A stretch of 64,000 nucleotides of DNA, from assembly GCA_945898275.1 (NCBI GenBank), contig CAMDHZ010000003.1:124001-188000 (forward strand). Reading direction: 5' to 3'. This DNA is from Chitinophaga pinensis (GTDB lineage: Bacteria; Bacteroidota; Bacteroidia; UKL13-3). Position 1 is the stretch's first letter. Each line of letters opens with the position of its first letter. Positions 52,481 through 61,832 of this stretch are shown piece by piece. The translations under genes were made by a program, and so were the position numbers. The notes under the pieces are model-generated. The model was not told where the DNA came from and searched no databases. It was given only the letters and a program-made list of their open reading frames with translations.

Positions 52481-55011
52481 TAAAATTGTTGACCCAATAA
52501 AAAGTGAAAATTACCCCCATTAATCCTAGATGGATTAGGGTGATTTGGCGGCAAATCTAGCCCCCAACCATAATCTAAACCTATCATACCAAACATTGGT
52601 AAGAAAATACGAACACCTAAACCGTAAGAACGATTTACCTCAAATGGATTAAATTTCCTTTCGTCTAACCAAGTTCCGCCTGCTTCTAAAAACAACAAAG
52701 GAAAAACCGTAGCTTGGGGATTTAGTGAGATTGGGTAACGCAGTTCCATTGTATATCTGTTATAAATGGTTGCTCCAGTTTGTTGATAGGAAGCAGTGTT
52801 TGGATTGATAACATATGGTGTTAGCGAATTATCCTGATAGCCTCTAAGTGCAACTAATTCCCTTCCATCCAAACTAAATCCAGTTAACCCTGAGCCACCT
52901 ACCCAAAAACGCTCAAATGGGGTTATATTCATGTTTGAATTATAGGCCCCTAAAAACCCAAAATTAACCCTAGTCATCAACACAAGAGGTCTTTTATTTC
53001 CAGCAATTTTATTGAACCAAGTGGCATCAAATTTCCATTTATAAAATTCTAACCATTTGGTATTTGGAATATTATCCTGATCCGAATAATCCTTTCCATT
53101 TATTAGAGAATAGGGAGGTGTAAACTGCAAACTCAATGAAATGTTTGAACCTGTTCTTGGATAGATGGGCTGATCAGTTGAATTTCTACCTAAAATAACC
53201 CTAAAACTCAAGTTATGTGATTTCCCGCTTGGAATGGTAGCAAAAAATAGCCCTCCATTTTCATCTGGGTCATTATTGTATAACTGATAACTTAATTGAT
53301 ATTGAATTGTAAAAAAGTCATCTGGAAAACGCAATCTCTTCCCTAATCCAACCGATGCTCCAGTTGTATATAAACCAGAACGTAGCTCCCCTTGTCTGCC
53401 ATTCGATTGTATTGAATGAAATACTGATGTAGTTAAAGAATTAGGTCGTTTTCCACCTAACCAAGGCTCTGTAAAAGAGGCTGAATACGATTGAAAAAAG
53501 CTTCCATTTGTTTGTGCACGTAGCGAAACTCTTTGTCCATCTCCAGAAGGTATAGGATTCCAATATTTACTTTGACCTGCTTTTCTCACCGAAAAGTTGT
53601 TTAAGGTTAAACCTAATGTTCCTACCACAAATCCAGCACCCCATCCTCCACTTAATTCTATTTGGTCATTTGCTCTTTCTTCAACAATATACTCAATGTC
53701 AACTGTTCCAGTATTAGGATTAGGCACTGGGTTAACATTTAAAGCCTCAGGATTAAAGTACCCTATCTGAGCTAATTCGCGAATAGAACGTGTTATATCC
53801 GTTTTGCTAAAAAGCTGTCCGGGTTTTGTTCTTAACTCCCGCAAAACAACATGGTCGCTCGTTTTGGAATTCCCTCTTACGGTAACTTTATTAATATATG
53901 CCTGATTTCCTTCCATGATTCTAATTTCTAAATCAATAGAATCCTTTTCAATGGCAACTTCTACTGGGTCAACCCTAAAAAACAAATAACCATCGTCCAT
54001 ATACAAAGTGGATATGTCATTTCCATCTGGACTACCATTTAACCTAGAATCCAAAATTGACTGGTCAAACACATCTCCATTCTTGATTCTCAAAATTCGG
54101 TTCAAGGTATCACTTGAATATTTTGAATTGCCGACATAGGTGATATTTCTAAAATAATATTTCTGACCTTCAAAAACATACAATTTAATTTTGATACCTT
54201 TTTTATCTCTCCAAACGCTATCTTTTATAACTGTGGCATCTCTAAAACCAAGACTTAAATATTTATTAAGGATATTCTGTTTATCCTCTTGATAAAGGTC
54301 GTCTATGAATTTAGATTTAGTGAAGAAGTACTTCTTAACCTTAGTTTCTTTCAAAACTTTTCTCAACTTCCTAGATTCAACTTCCTTATTCCCAACAAAT
54401 TCAATACTTGAAATAATAATTTTCTTACCCTTAAAAACATTGATTCTAAGGCGAACCATATTTTTCTTATTTTCCTCAGGGATTTGTTCAAAAGTTGCAT
54501 AGGCATCTAAAAACCCCTTTTCTTCGTAATACTTTCTAATCTCCCTGTAGGTGCTATTAAGCACATTTTCTGTAACAATTTGCCCAGATCTTAATGTGAG
54601 TTGTTCTCTAAGTTCTTCTGCTTTGCCTTTTTTGAGCCCTTTAATGGTAAAACTTGAAAGTCTTGGCTTTTCTTTTAAATAAATCTCGAACCAAACTTTG
54701 TCATCCTCAATTTTTGCAATTACAATTTTCACATCTTCAAATAACTTTTGTTTCCAAAGATTATTGATTGCCTTTGAAATATCTTCAGATGGAATACGAA
54801 TTTTTTGACCAATACTTAGACCAGAAATAACAGCTAGTGCAGGTTTGTCATAATACTCTGTACCAATAATATTTATTCCTTCTATTATATATTGCTTTGG
54901 ATTATTATAGTTTATATCCATGTAGCGGAGAGTGTCACCGACAGAAATTTGAGCATTGACAAAATTTGCCAATGTCAATAGAAAACCGAATATGACTAAC
55001 TTTCTTTTCAT
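52480..55011 (-). CDS. bamA: BamA, outer-membrane protein assembly factor
   Basis: An 843-residue Omp85 protein. Signal peptide, about five POTRA domains (to about residue 440, for example FTIKGLKKGKAEELREQL) and a 16-strand barrel with the conserved loop motif ALRGYQD in the barrel. It ends in the aromatic FHFLLGQQF. It inserts beta-barrel proteins in the outer membrane. It overlaps uppS by 4 bp and the OmpH gene by 1 bp. Confidence 0.95.
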   Translation of the reverse strand: MKRKLVIFGFLLTLANFVNAQISVGDTLRYMDINYNNPKQYIIEGINIIGTEYYDKPALAVISGLSIGQKIRIPSEDISKAINNLWKQKLFEDVKIVIAKIEDDKVWFEIYLKEKPRLSSFTIKGLKKGKAEELREQLTLRSGQIVTENVLNSTYREIRKYYEEKGFLDAYATFEQIPEENKKNMVRLRINVFKGKKIIISSIEFVGNKEVESRKLRKVLKETKVKKYFFTKSKFIDDLYQEDKQNILNKYLSLGFRDATVIKDSVWRDKKGIKIKLYVFEGQKYYFRNITYVGNSKYSSDTLNRILRIKNGDVFDQSILDSRLNGSPDGNDISTLYMDDGYLFFRVDPVEVAIEKDSIDLEIRIMEGNQAYINKVTVRGNSKTSDHVVLRELRTKPGQLFSKTDITRSIRELAQIGYFNPEALNVNPVPNPNTGTVDIEYIVEERANDQIELSGGWGAGFVVGTLGLTLNNFSVRKAGQSKYWNPIPSGDGQRVSLRAQTNGSFFQSYSASFTEPWLGGKRPNSLTTSVFHSIQSNGRQGELRSGLYTTGASVGLGKRLRFPDDFFTIQYQLSYQLYNNDPDENGGLFFATIPSGKSHNLSFRVILGRNSTDQPIYPRTGSNISLSLQFTPPYSLINGKDYSDQDNIPNTKWLEFYKWKFDATWFNKIAGNKRPLVLMTRVNFGFLGAYNSNMNITPFERFWVGGSGLTGFSLDGRELVALRGYQDNSLTPYVINPNTASYQQTGATIYNRYTMELRYPISLNPQATVFPLLFLEAGGTWLDERKFNPFEVNRSYGLGVRIFLPMFGMIGLDYGWGLDLPPNHPNPSRINGGNFHFLLGQQF

Positions 55012-55757
55012 GCTTTACTGCTTAATTGTTCGCTAGTTTTTCCAAATCTTCTTTCGCGCTGTTGGTAATCTAAAATTGCTTGATACAAATCTTCTTCTGT
55101 AAAGTCTGGCCATAACTTTTCTGTGAAATACAATTCACTATAAGCGATTTCCCATAGCAAAAAGTTACTGATTCTTTTTTCACCACTTGTTCTTATCAAA
55201 AGTTCTGGATGAGGCATTTTATGGGTAGAAAGATAAGAATTAACCAATTTATCATTAATTTCTTCTTCCTTCACCTTGCCATTTTTTACATCAACTGCAA
55301 TATTTTTTATGGCTTGAACCAAATCCCATTTTGCACTGTAACTCAAAGCCAATACTAGATTCATTCTGGTATTTTGAGAAGTCGCCTCCATAGTGGAAGC
55401 CAATTGCTTCTGGCATTTTTCAGGCAAATCATTAAAATTACCAATAAAAGACAAGCGAATATTATTCTTTTGAAGGGTAGGAAGCTCCTTTTTCATGGTA
55501 TCTACTAATAACTCCATCAAAGCTTTAACCTCAAAAGCAGGTCTATTCCAGTTTTCAGTCGAAAAGGCATATAAAGTTAAATATTTAACCCCAACCTTAG
55601 CGCAGGCTTCAGTAATTGTCTTAACAGTAGTAACACCATTATGATGGCCAAAAATTCGGAGTTTCCCCTTACCTTTTGCCCATCGTCCATTCCCATCCAT
55701 AATGATGGCAATATGCTCAGGCAATTTTTTTTCGTCTATCTTTTCCTTCAAACTCAT
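55008..55757 (-). CDS. uppS: Isoprenyl transferase (undecaprenyl diphosphate synthase)
   Basis: A 249-residue protein with the catalytic HIAIIMDGNGRWAKGKG near residue 16, LTLYAFSTENWNRP near 64, and TSGEKRISNFLLWEIAYSE near 195. It makes the C55 lipid carrier for peptidoglycan and surface glycans. Its stop overlaps the bamA start (ATGA). Confidence 0.95.
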   Translation of the reverse strand: MSLKEKIDEKKLPEHIAIIMDGNGRWAKGKGKLRIFGHHNGVTTVKTITEACAKVGVKYLTLYAFSTENWNRPAFEVKALMELLVDTMKKELPTLQKNNIRLSFIGNFNDLPEKCQKQLASTMEATSQNTRMNLVLALSYSAKWDLVQAIKNIAVDVKNGKVKEEEINDKLVNSYLSTHKMPHPELLIRTSGEKRISNFLLWEIAYSELYFTEKLWPDFTEEDLYQAILDYQQRERRFGKTSEQLSSKA

Positions 55758-55783
55758 TTTCTAAATAGGGTAAGCGTGCGAAG

Positions 55784-56578
55784 TTAATAAAATCTAGCAC
55801 ACTTTATTTTCGTATTGAGACGCATGGCTATCGAAATAGTTGCGCTCATATACCAATCATTATGGTTGGAATTTCCTCTTTTGTACCCTTTTGCATACTG
55901 AGGAACACCATATAATTCTATTGAACGATCTGTTAAAGTTGCATTTAAAACACCACTGTTTTCTAACCTAGACTGAACATCAGGGTATACAGTACTTACA
56001 TCATCCATATAGTCAGTAAATGTTTTCCTAAAACCAATCTGACTTTCAAGCGCAAAACGGTTATTTAACATCCATTTAACACCCATTCCAAAAGGCACTG
56101 CCATTGAAAATCGGCTGTAAACTTTTCCTTCTGTTTGAAAATCTCTTAACTCATAAACCTTACCATCCATTACTGTTTGCGGATTGAAGACAAAGCCGCC
56201 AAAACCAGCAAAGAAATAAGAAGTAAATTTTTTGTCTAAAACAAAAGGTCCATATTTTGAATAGTTATATTCAAATAAAATGGCCCCTTCGCTAATTGGA
56301 CTAAAAAAGCTCAAGTTTCTATTTTTATTGAATTCGAAATTTTGGTCTGTACCAGAAACTTCCAATCTATTGAACTCTGCCTTTATAGCCCAAGTATTAT
56401 TGATATTAACTCTCATAAAAGCACCAGCTGTAAAATGAGATTCTGATAATTTAACTTTTGGAGCTAAATCACCCCAATAGTTGCATGCACCAGCAGATAG
56501 GCCAAACTCTACTCTCTGCGCTGATAACATTTGAGCCAAAAAAGTGAAAGAAAATAAAATTAAATTCCTTTTCATCAA
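55784..56578 (-). CDS. DUF6089 family outer-membrane-like protein (copy 2)
   Basis: A 264-residue protein with a signal peptide (MMKRNLILFSFTFLAQMLSAQ) followed by EFGLSAGACNYWGDLAP. The pattern of alternating residues, the AGAFMRVNIN segment and a C-terminal aromatic end suggest an eight-stranded beta barrel. It shares this layout with the preceding gene (NYWGDL versus NYLGDL), so the two are tandem paralogues. Function unknown; the position between nadK and uppS-bamA implies an envelope role. Confidence 0.78.
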   Translation of the reverse strand: MMKRNLILFSFTFLAQMLSAQRVEFGLSAGACNYWGDLAPKVKLSESHFTAGAFMRVNINNTWAIKAEFNRLEVSGTDQNFEFNKNRNLSFFSPISEGAILFEYNYSKYGPFVLDKKFTSYFFAGFGGFVFNPQTVMDGKVYELRDFQTEGKVYSRFSMAVPFGMGVKWMLNNRFALESQIGFRKTFTDYMDDVSTVYPDVQSRLENSGVLNATLTDRSIELYGVPQYAKGYKRGNSNHNDWYMSATISIAMRLNTKIKCARFY

Positions 56579-56581
56579 AGC

Positions 56582-57499
56582 TTAAAAGGTTGGGCACCCT
56601 TGGCCTCTAAACCTAATTACATAAGAAATGGTAATACCAGCCATAAAATACATGTCGTTACTAAAGGTTTTTCTGTCGCTGCGCTTGAAACCTTCTTCAA
56701 ATAAGTAGTCATTGTTTAAAGGGAAATCTAAATCTGGAGATACGTTAACATCAGGTCTTTCCCAGCTTCTATCAGACATTAGTAATCCAACCCTTCCAGT
56801 AGCGCCATTTACTACCGAATTAGAAGCATATAACCCACCAACATCATCCAAATAATTGGTTCGAGTGAACCTAAGTCCAGCTTCAACCCCAATAAAAAAA
56901 TCATCCCCAATTTTTTGTCTGAAACCTAGTCCTACTGGCAAACAAATGGAAGTAAGTGAATATTTTTTCAAATCGTTATAGGTAGTTGAACCTTGCCCTT
57001 CTGTTGCTAACGGTTGAAGTTCAACCTCTTTACCATCAAATGTGCTCTTAGGATTGAAGTGAAACAAACCAATTCCACCAAATACATAAGGAATAAATGG
57101 ACGGGATTGGTAAGTATTTAAGTCCATTTTCCTCAAATTATATTCTGCATGAACCGATGCTTCATATATGTCAGAATAAAAGTTCAAGTTTCTGTAATAA
57201 TTAAACTTAAAATCTTCTATTCCAGAATAGGAACGTGTTTCATCCTTAAAATTATTATCATCCCCAGCAACTCGACCGTAACCAATAAAACCTTTCATTG
57301 AGAAACGAGGCAAAAAATTATACCTACCAAAAATTGAGGCAGAAAATTTTGTTTGATCCATCAAAAAGGTTTCATTGCTAAGGTCTCCAAGGTAATTGGA
57401 ACCTCCCAACATTAATCCTACCTCAACATTTTGAGATTTTAATCCTGAAACCAAAAATAGGTTCAAGGCAATTAATATATAGCTTTTTGAAATGCGCAT
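56582..57499 (-). CDS. DUF6089 family outer-membrane-like protein (copy 1)
   Basis: I start at Met 57499 (MRISKSYILIALNLFLVSGL), a clear signal peptide; the frame is open nine codons further. The 305-residue product begins its mature part with NVEVGLMLGGSNYLGDLS and has the alternating beta-strand pattern of a small barrel, with FGGIGLFHFNPKS near residue 130. It is longer than its tandem paralogue because of loops such as the one near residues 210-260. Function unknown. Confidence 0.78.
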   Translation of the reverse strand: MRISKSYILIALNLFLVSGLKSQNVEVGLMLGGSNYLGDLSNETFLMDQTKFSASIFGRYNFLPRFSMKGFIGYGRVAGDDNNFKDETRSYSGIEDFKFNYYRNLNFYSDIYEASVHAEYNLRKMDLNTYQSRPFIPYVFGGIGLFHFNPKSTFDGKEVELQPLATEGQGSTTYNDLKKYSLTSICLPVGLGFRQKIGDDFFIGVEAGLRFTRTNYLDDVGGLYASNSVVNGATGRVGLLMSDRSWERPDVNVSPDLDFPLNNDYLFEEGFKRSDRKTFSNDMYFMAGITISYVIRFRGQGCPTF

Positions 57500-57576
57500 A
57501 AAGGCAAAAATACTGAAAAACATCAAATCACAAAGTTAAACGTTAGTAAAGTGCAAAATGATATGAAGAAATTTGC

Positions 57577-58470
57577 CTAAGCCTTGAAATTTCTATTGTC
57601 ATGACCCCAAAGTAACTTTTCTCTCAAGGTATTTAGATAATTATCTCCATGAAAGCGCAATAAGCAAATTTCAAAATCTGCCTTTTTAATGGCAAGTTGG
57701 GTGCTATTGTCTATACTTTCCGACCGAGAATCTAGTGTGGCTAAAAAACTGCTGCTTCTTCCTTCAATTTCAAAAGAAATTACGTTTTGGTCGGAAATGA
57801 TAATTGGTCGAACATTTAAGTTATGCGGCGCAATAGGCGTAATCACAAAACTTTGAGAACTTGGATAAAGAATTGGCCCACCACAACTAAGGTTATAACC
57901 CGTTGAACCTGTTGGTGTTGAAATAATTAAGCCATCGCTCCAATACGAATTTAAGAATTCACCATTGATATAGGAATGAATGGTTATCATACTTGAGCTG
58001 TCCTTTTTATGCAAAACAAAATCGTTAAGCGCAAATTTAACTCCACCAAAAAGCGGTTTATTAGATGCCAATTCTAACAGGGTTCTTTTATCTTGGGTGA
58101 ATCTACCTTTCTCTAATTCTGTAATTATTGCGGAGGCATTTATTGCGGCAACACCGGCTAAGAATCCTAACCTACCTGTGTTAATTCCCACTATAGGGAT
58201 TGGCCTATCTAGCATTATTTCAACACAGTTTAATATAGTACCATCTCCTCCAATACTAAATAAATAATCAAAATTACCCTCCACAAATTCCTCATGGTTA
58301 TTAAATTGAGGTAAATTGGAAGGCAGGTTTAAACCATTCCTGATACAATCGTCGTAATATTTTCTATAAACAGAGAAAAAGATCTTCTTGTGTTGGAGTT
58401 TTTCGAAGAACTCTTGAATTTCAGAAAACTTCTCTTCTTTAAAATATTTACCAAAAATGGCGATTCTCAT
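57577..58470 (-). CDS. nadK: NAD kinase
   Basis: A 297-residue protein with FSIGGDGTILNCVEIM near residue 70, GINTGRLGFLAG near 98, NDFVLHKKDSSSMI near 160 and STPTGSTGYNLSCGGPI near 188. It phosphorylates NAD to NADP. It follows the CBS-domain gene by 4 bp in the same operon. Confidence 0.95.
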   Translation of the reverse strand: MRIAIFGKYFKEEKFSEIQEFFEKLQHKKIFFSVYRKYYDDCIRNGLNLPSNLPQFNNHEEFVEGNFDYLFSIGGDGTILNCVEIMLDRPIPIVGINTGRLGFLAGVAAINASAIITELEKGRFTQDKRTLLELASNKPLFGGVKFALNDFVLHKKDSSSMITIHSYINGEFLNSYWSDGLIISTPTGSTGYNLSCGGPILYPSSQSFVITPIAPHNLNVRPIIISDQNVISFEIEGRSSSFLATLDSRSESIDNSTQLAIKKADFEICLLRFHGDNYLNTLREKLLWGHDNRNFKA

Positions 58471-58474
58471 GTTT

Positions 58475-59134
58475 TTAGGTGTTTAGGTACTTAACCAGCC
58501 ATTTATACCTATCATCAAATGAATGGTTAGGATCGGCAAAACCACTACTAAAAGTAACCTTATAAGAAAACCTTTCTAGGCTAGCTATTACGTATGCTGG
58601 ATAACTCGTATTTAGCTTAATAGAAATTTGGAGCAGATTTGCCTCACTCTTTATTGGCTCAATCATTAAATGTATAATTTTTGCCTGATTAGCCTCGCAA
58701 ATCCTAGCAATTTCTGCTAATGAATATTGAATTGCTTCAACCTCTAAAACAAGAATCGCTCCTTCTTGCATAAGGGCCGAATGCGCAAAAGATTGGATGG
58801 ATAAATCTTTATGATGAATTTGCCCTGCAAACATGCCGTCTTCTTGTTGCAAACACACTGTTGTTAAGCCTAATGATTGAAATTTACTCCAAACCTCCCA
58901 AATATGCAAATTGGTATTCACCAAAAAAGCATCAGGTAATTGCATGAATTCATCTACACGTTTGCCAGGGTTTTCAAAAGCTTGATTGTAGGTAATCATG
59001 CCTATTATTTTGCCAGATTCTACCACAGGCAATTCTTTCACTTGCCAATCTTCCATAAATAGCATGGCATTTTCAGAAGCGTCAGAGCGTTTTAGAGGAA
59101 ATAACTCTTGCGATACAAATTGAATTGCAAACAT
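58475..59134 (-). CDS. CBS-domain protein
   Basis: A 219-residue protein with two CBS motifs in the first 120 residues (WQVKELPVVESGKIIGMITY, and FQSLGLTTVCLQQEDGMFAGQIHHKDL) and a C-terminal ACT-like part (EGAILVLEVEAIQYSLAEIARICE). CBS pairs bind adenosine nucleotides and regulate partner proteins. Its place directly before nadK suggests an energy- or NAD-linked signal, which is inference. Confidence 0.75.
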   Translation of the reverse strand: MFAIQFVSQELFPLKRSDASENAMLFMEDWQVKELPVVESGKIIGMITYNQAFENPGKRVDEFMQLPDAFLVNTNLHIWEVWSKFQSLGLTTVCLQQEDGMFAGQIHHKDLSIQSFAHSALMQEGAILVLEVEAIQYSLAEIARICEANQAKIIHLMIEPIKSEANLLQISIKLNTSYPAYVIASLERFSYKVTFSSGFADPNHSFDDRYKWLVKYLNT

Positions 59135-59137
59135 GAC

Positions 59138-59902
59138 TTATCTATTGATTTGTTTGGCATAAAAGGCCGAAGCAATTATATTAAAAGAAGCAGGCTGCTC
59201 CATCATAGGTGCATGGCCACATTTATCTATAAAATGTTTCTCCGAATCTGGGAAAAGCTCATGAAATTCATCACATACTTCTGGTGGAGTTATGGTATCT
59301 TGTTGACCCCAAATCAGGCAAACTGGCATTTTGAAATTTGGAATATCATTTCTCATATTGTGCCTAATGGCTGATTTTGCCATGGTTAGGATTCGCAATA
59401 ATTTCCCTTTATCCTGTATGGTTTCATATACTTCATCCACCAATTCATCGGTGGTAGAAGCTGGATCATAAAAGGTTTGACTAATTTTTTCCTTTAAAAA
59501 CGCTTTATCTCCTTTACGAGGATAGGAAGCTCCAAATGCATTTTCATACAAACCAGAACTACCCGTTAGCAAAAGCGTTTTAACCTTTTGTGGGTGCTTT
59601 TTAACATAAACCAAAGCCACGTGCCCACCCAATGAATTTCCTAGAATATGGACCTTTTCAAAGCCTTTGAACTCAATAAAATCATGAATAAAATTGGCTA
59701 ACCCATCAACACTTAATTTAAGAATATTCATCTCAAAGATTGGCATAAGCGGAATTACCACACGATGTTCCTTGCTAAAATGGTTCAAAACATCCTTCCA
59801 ATTACTGAGCGCGCCAAATAATCCGTGAAGCAGAAGTAAAACTTCTCCCTCCCCTTCATCAATGTAGTTAAACTTGCCTTCTTTGCGAATATGATAATCC
59901 AT
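59138..59902 (-). CDS. Alpha/beta hydrolase
   Basis: I start at Met 59902 (MDYHIRKEGKFNYIDEGEG) because a full promoter (-7 box at 59921-59928) lies just upstream; the in-frame ATG at 59923 would overlap it. The 254-residue protein has LLLHGLFGALSNW, nucleophile GNSLGGH, acid IWGQQDTITPPE and histidine CGHAPMMEQP. It has no signal peptide. Substrate unknown. It is the first gene of the leftward envelope operon. Confidence 0.82.
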   Translation of the reverse strand: MDYHIRKEGKFNYIDEGEGEVLLLLHGLFGALSNWKDVLNHFSKEHRVVIPLMPIFEMNILKLSVDGLANFIHDFIEFKGFEKVHILGNSLGGHVALVYVKKHPQKVKTLLLTGSSGLYENAFGASYPRKGDKAFLKEKISQTFYDPASTTDELVDEVYETIQDKGKLLRILTMAKSAIRHNMRNDIPNFKMPVCLIWGQQDTITPPEVCDEFHELFPDSEKHFIDKCGHAPMMEQPASFNIIASAFYAKQINR

Positions 59903-59920
59903 TAACGCTCTTTTGTAGGC

Positions 59921-59950
59921 CAAATATAGACAATTTATTATTTGAGCAAA
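59921..59950 (-). promoter_or_regulatory. Promoter TTTG-N18-TATATTTG of the leftward envelope operon
   Basis: On the minus strand TTTG (59950-59947) and TATATTTG (59928-59921) are separated by 18 nt, close to the phylum consensus. Transcription would start about 12 nt before the ATG at 59902. Confidence 0.6.
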
Positions 59951-60012
59951 TTTAATTTTAGGAAATTATCTGATGTTGGCTTGAACCAAAATTTAAATAA
60001 GTTTGTAACCAA

Positions 60013-60020
60013 TAAATTTG
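60013..60020 (+). promoter_or_regulatory. -7 promoter box TAAATTTG before the FkbM gene
   Basis: TANNTTTG match ending 14 nt before the ATG. The -33 element is unclear. Confidence 0.45.
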
Positions 60021-60034
60021 ATTTGTAAAAATAA

Positions 60035-60718
60035 ATGGCAAGTTCACTTTCCCAAATGCTTTATAAGCTGAAGCAGCAAATTTTAGGGTATCACAGAAAA
60101 TCATATGCCCAAGAAGGGGAAGATCTTATTTTGGCAAGGCTTTTTGAAGGGGATACCAAAGGTTTTTATATCGATATTGGCGCCCACCACCCTTTTAGGT
60201 TTTCTAACACTTATTTTTTTTACAAAAAAGGTTGGACAGGTATAAACGTAGATGCAATGCCCAATAGCATGGCTATTTTCAATCGTAAAAGACCCAAAGA
60301 TATAAATATTGAGGCAGCCGTTTCGGATACCCCAATTACATTAACCTATTATGCGTTTGAAGAACCTGCCCTAAATACAATCGACGAGGAAGGATATAAG
60401 TTTCATGCCGCAAATGGAAGTAAACTCGCTTTTAAAAAAGAAATATTCACTCAAAGGTTGGATGAAATTTTAACTAAGAATTTGCCCTTAAACCAAACCA
60501 TTAGCTTTATGAGTGTAGATGTAGAAGGACATGATTTACAGGTGTTAAAATCTAATGATTGGAGTAGGTTCAGACCAAAAATTGTTTTGGCTGAGGTATT
60601 ACTTAAGCATATGGATGAAATAATGAATGACAAAGTACATCATTATTTAACGCAACAAGGATATGTTTTGGTGGCGAAATCTGTAAATACCTGCTTCTAT
60701 AAAGACGCCAAAAATTAA
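60035..60718 (+). CDS. FkbM family methyltransferase
   Basis: A 227-residue protein. The SAM-binding region starts at FYIDIGAHHPFRFSNTYFF near residue 48, with GWTGINVDAMPNSM near 72 and the FkbM block FMSVDVEGHDLQVLK near 165. FkbM enzymes O-methylate sugars, polyketides or other hydroxyls. The next gene is a glycosyltransferase, 10 bp downstream, so a methylated surface glycan is a reasonable inference. Confidence 0.85.
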   Translation: MASSLSQMLYKLKQQILGYHRKSYAQEGEDLILARLFEGDTKGFYIDIGAHHPFRFSNTYFFYKKGWTGINVDAMPNSMAIFNRKRPKDINIEAAVSDTPITLTYYAFEEPALNTIDEEGYKFHAANGSKLAFKKEIFTQRLDEILTKNLPLNQTISFMSVDVEGHDLQVLKSNDWSRFRPKIVLAEVLLKHMDEIMNDKVHHYLTQQGYVLVAKSVNTCFYKDAKN

Positions 60719-60728
60719 TTTTTGCTGG

Positions 60729-61832
60729 ATGAAAAAGCCGCAGATTTTAATTGATGATGAAATTTTTATTCGCCAAAGATTTGGGGGGGTAAGCAGAATT
60801 TTTATCGAAATTCTTAATGCTAGAAATCTATTTGCTAATGCAGATATTACCTTCCAAAACCTTTATTCTGAAAATGAATATTTGCAAGAAGCTGGATTAA
60901 GTAAACTTAAACCTTATTTAAAAAATCACCAATTCCCTTTAAAAGGTAAAACAATCCGATTCTTAATTGGTAATTTGAGTCATTTTGTGACCAATCAAAA
61001 ACTAAAATCAGGAAACATCAGCATTTTTCATCCAAGCTTTTATTCAAATTACTTTTTTTCTGCCCTACCCAAGGCAACAAAACTGGTTTTTACGCTGCAC
61101 GACCTGACCCATGAAAAGAGCAATGACTTCTTGGCGCATATAAAAAAACAAAATTTGGAACGTGCTGATCATATCATTGTGGTGTCGGGTCAAACCAAAA
61201 AAGAAATGGAAGAATATTACCCATTTACAAAAAACAAACAGGTTAGCATTATTCATTTGGCACAAAACCTTCCTGAACAAAGTATTCCTATTAAAAACCT
61301 AACAAATAATTACTTATTGTTTGTGGGAGAGCGCAGTCATTATAAAAATTTCAATACTTTACTCAATGCATTTGGCAGTTTATCTGAAGACTTTCCAGAA
61401 TTAAATTTGGTATGTTGTGGTGGACAAGCGTTATCAAATCAAGAAAACCAAATCATTTCAAGGTTGAACCTAACTCAGAAAGTATTTCATTATAAATTGA
61501 CAGATGCGGAATTAAAGTATGCTTATCAAAATGCGCAGGTTTTTGTATACCCAAGTTTTAATGAAGGCTTTGGGATTCCAACCTTAGAGGCGATGAGTTG
61601 CTCAACACCCACTATTTTGAGCGATATCCCTGTATTTAGAGAAGTAGCAGCTGATGCTGCCTTATACTTTAACCCTAATGACGAAGAAGATCTTGTAAGC
61701 AAAATAAAATTGATACTAACAAACGCTTTGGTTCAAACCGAACTAAGAAGCAAAGCAGTAAGGAGAAGCACTGATTTTAGCTGGGAGAATCATTTACGAA
61801 AAACATTTAAAGTTTATCAATCCCTACTTTAA
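60729..61832 (+). CDS. Glycosyltransferase family 4
   Basis: A 367-residue GT-B protein. The N-terminal half is divergent, and the C-terminal half has LLFVGERSHYKNFNTLL near residue 197, FNEGFGIPTLEAMSCSTPTI near 278 (with the EX7E pair) and VFREVAADAALYFNP near 305. It transfers a sugar from a nucleotide donor. It is co-transcribed with the FkbM gene, and its stop overlaps the next start (TAATG). Confidence 0.87.
   Translation: MKKPQILIDDEIFIRQRFGGVSRIFIEILNARNLFANADITFQNLYSENEYLQEAGLSKLKPYLKNHQFPLKGKTIRFLIGNLSHFVTNQKLKSGNISIFHPSFYSNYFFSALPKATKLVFTLHDLTHEKSNDFLAHIKKQNLERADHIIVVSGQTKKEMEEYYPFTKNKQVSIIHLAQNLPEQSIPIKNLTNNYLLFVGERSHYKNFNTLLNAFGSLSEDFPELNLVCCGGQALSNQENQIISRLNLTQKVFHYKLTDAELKYAYQNAQVFVYPSFNEGFGIPTLEAMSCSTPTILSDIPVFREVAADAALYFNPNDEEDLVSKIKLILTNALVQTELRSKAVRRSTDFSWENHLRKTFKVYQSLL
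61730..61739 (+). repeat. GGTTYRAACC word, copy 15 (extended)
   Basis: In the glycosyltransferase gene, encoding LVQTEL; reads GGTTCAAACCGAAC. It is more than 13 kb from the previous copy. Confidence 0.65.

Noticed and set aside
14219-61739. GGTTCAAACC copies as tRNA T-arms
   Set aside because: The word resembles the T-arm GGTTCRANNCC, but no acceptor, D or anticodon stems surround any copy, and most lie in protein-coding frames.
14219-61739. The repeated word as a polar FtsK-guiding or Chi-like site
   Set aside because: Copies occur in both orientations in nearly equal number within the same stretch, with no strand bias.
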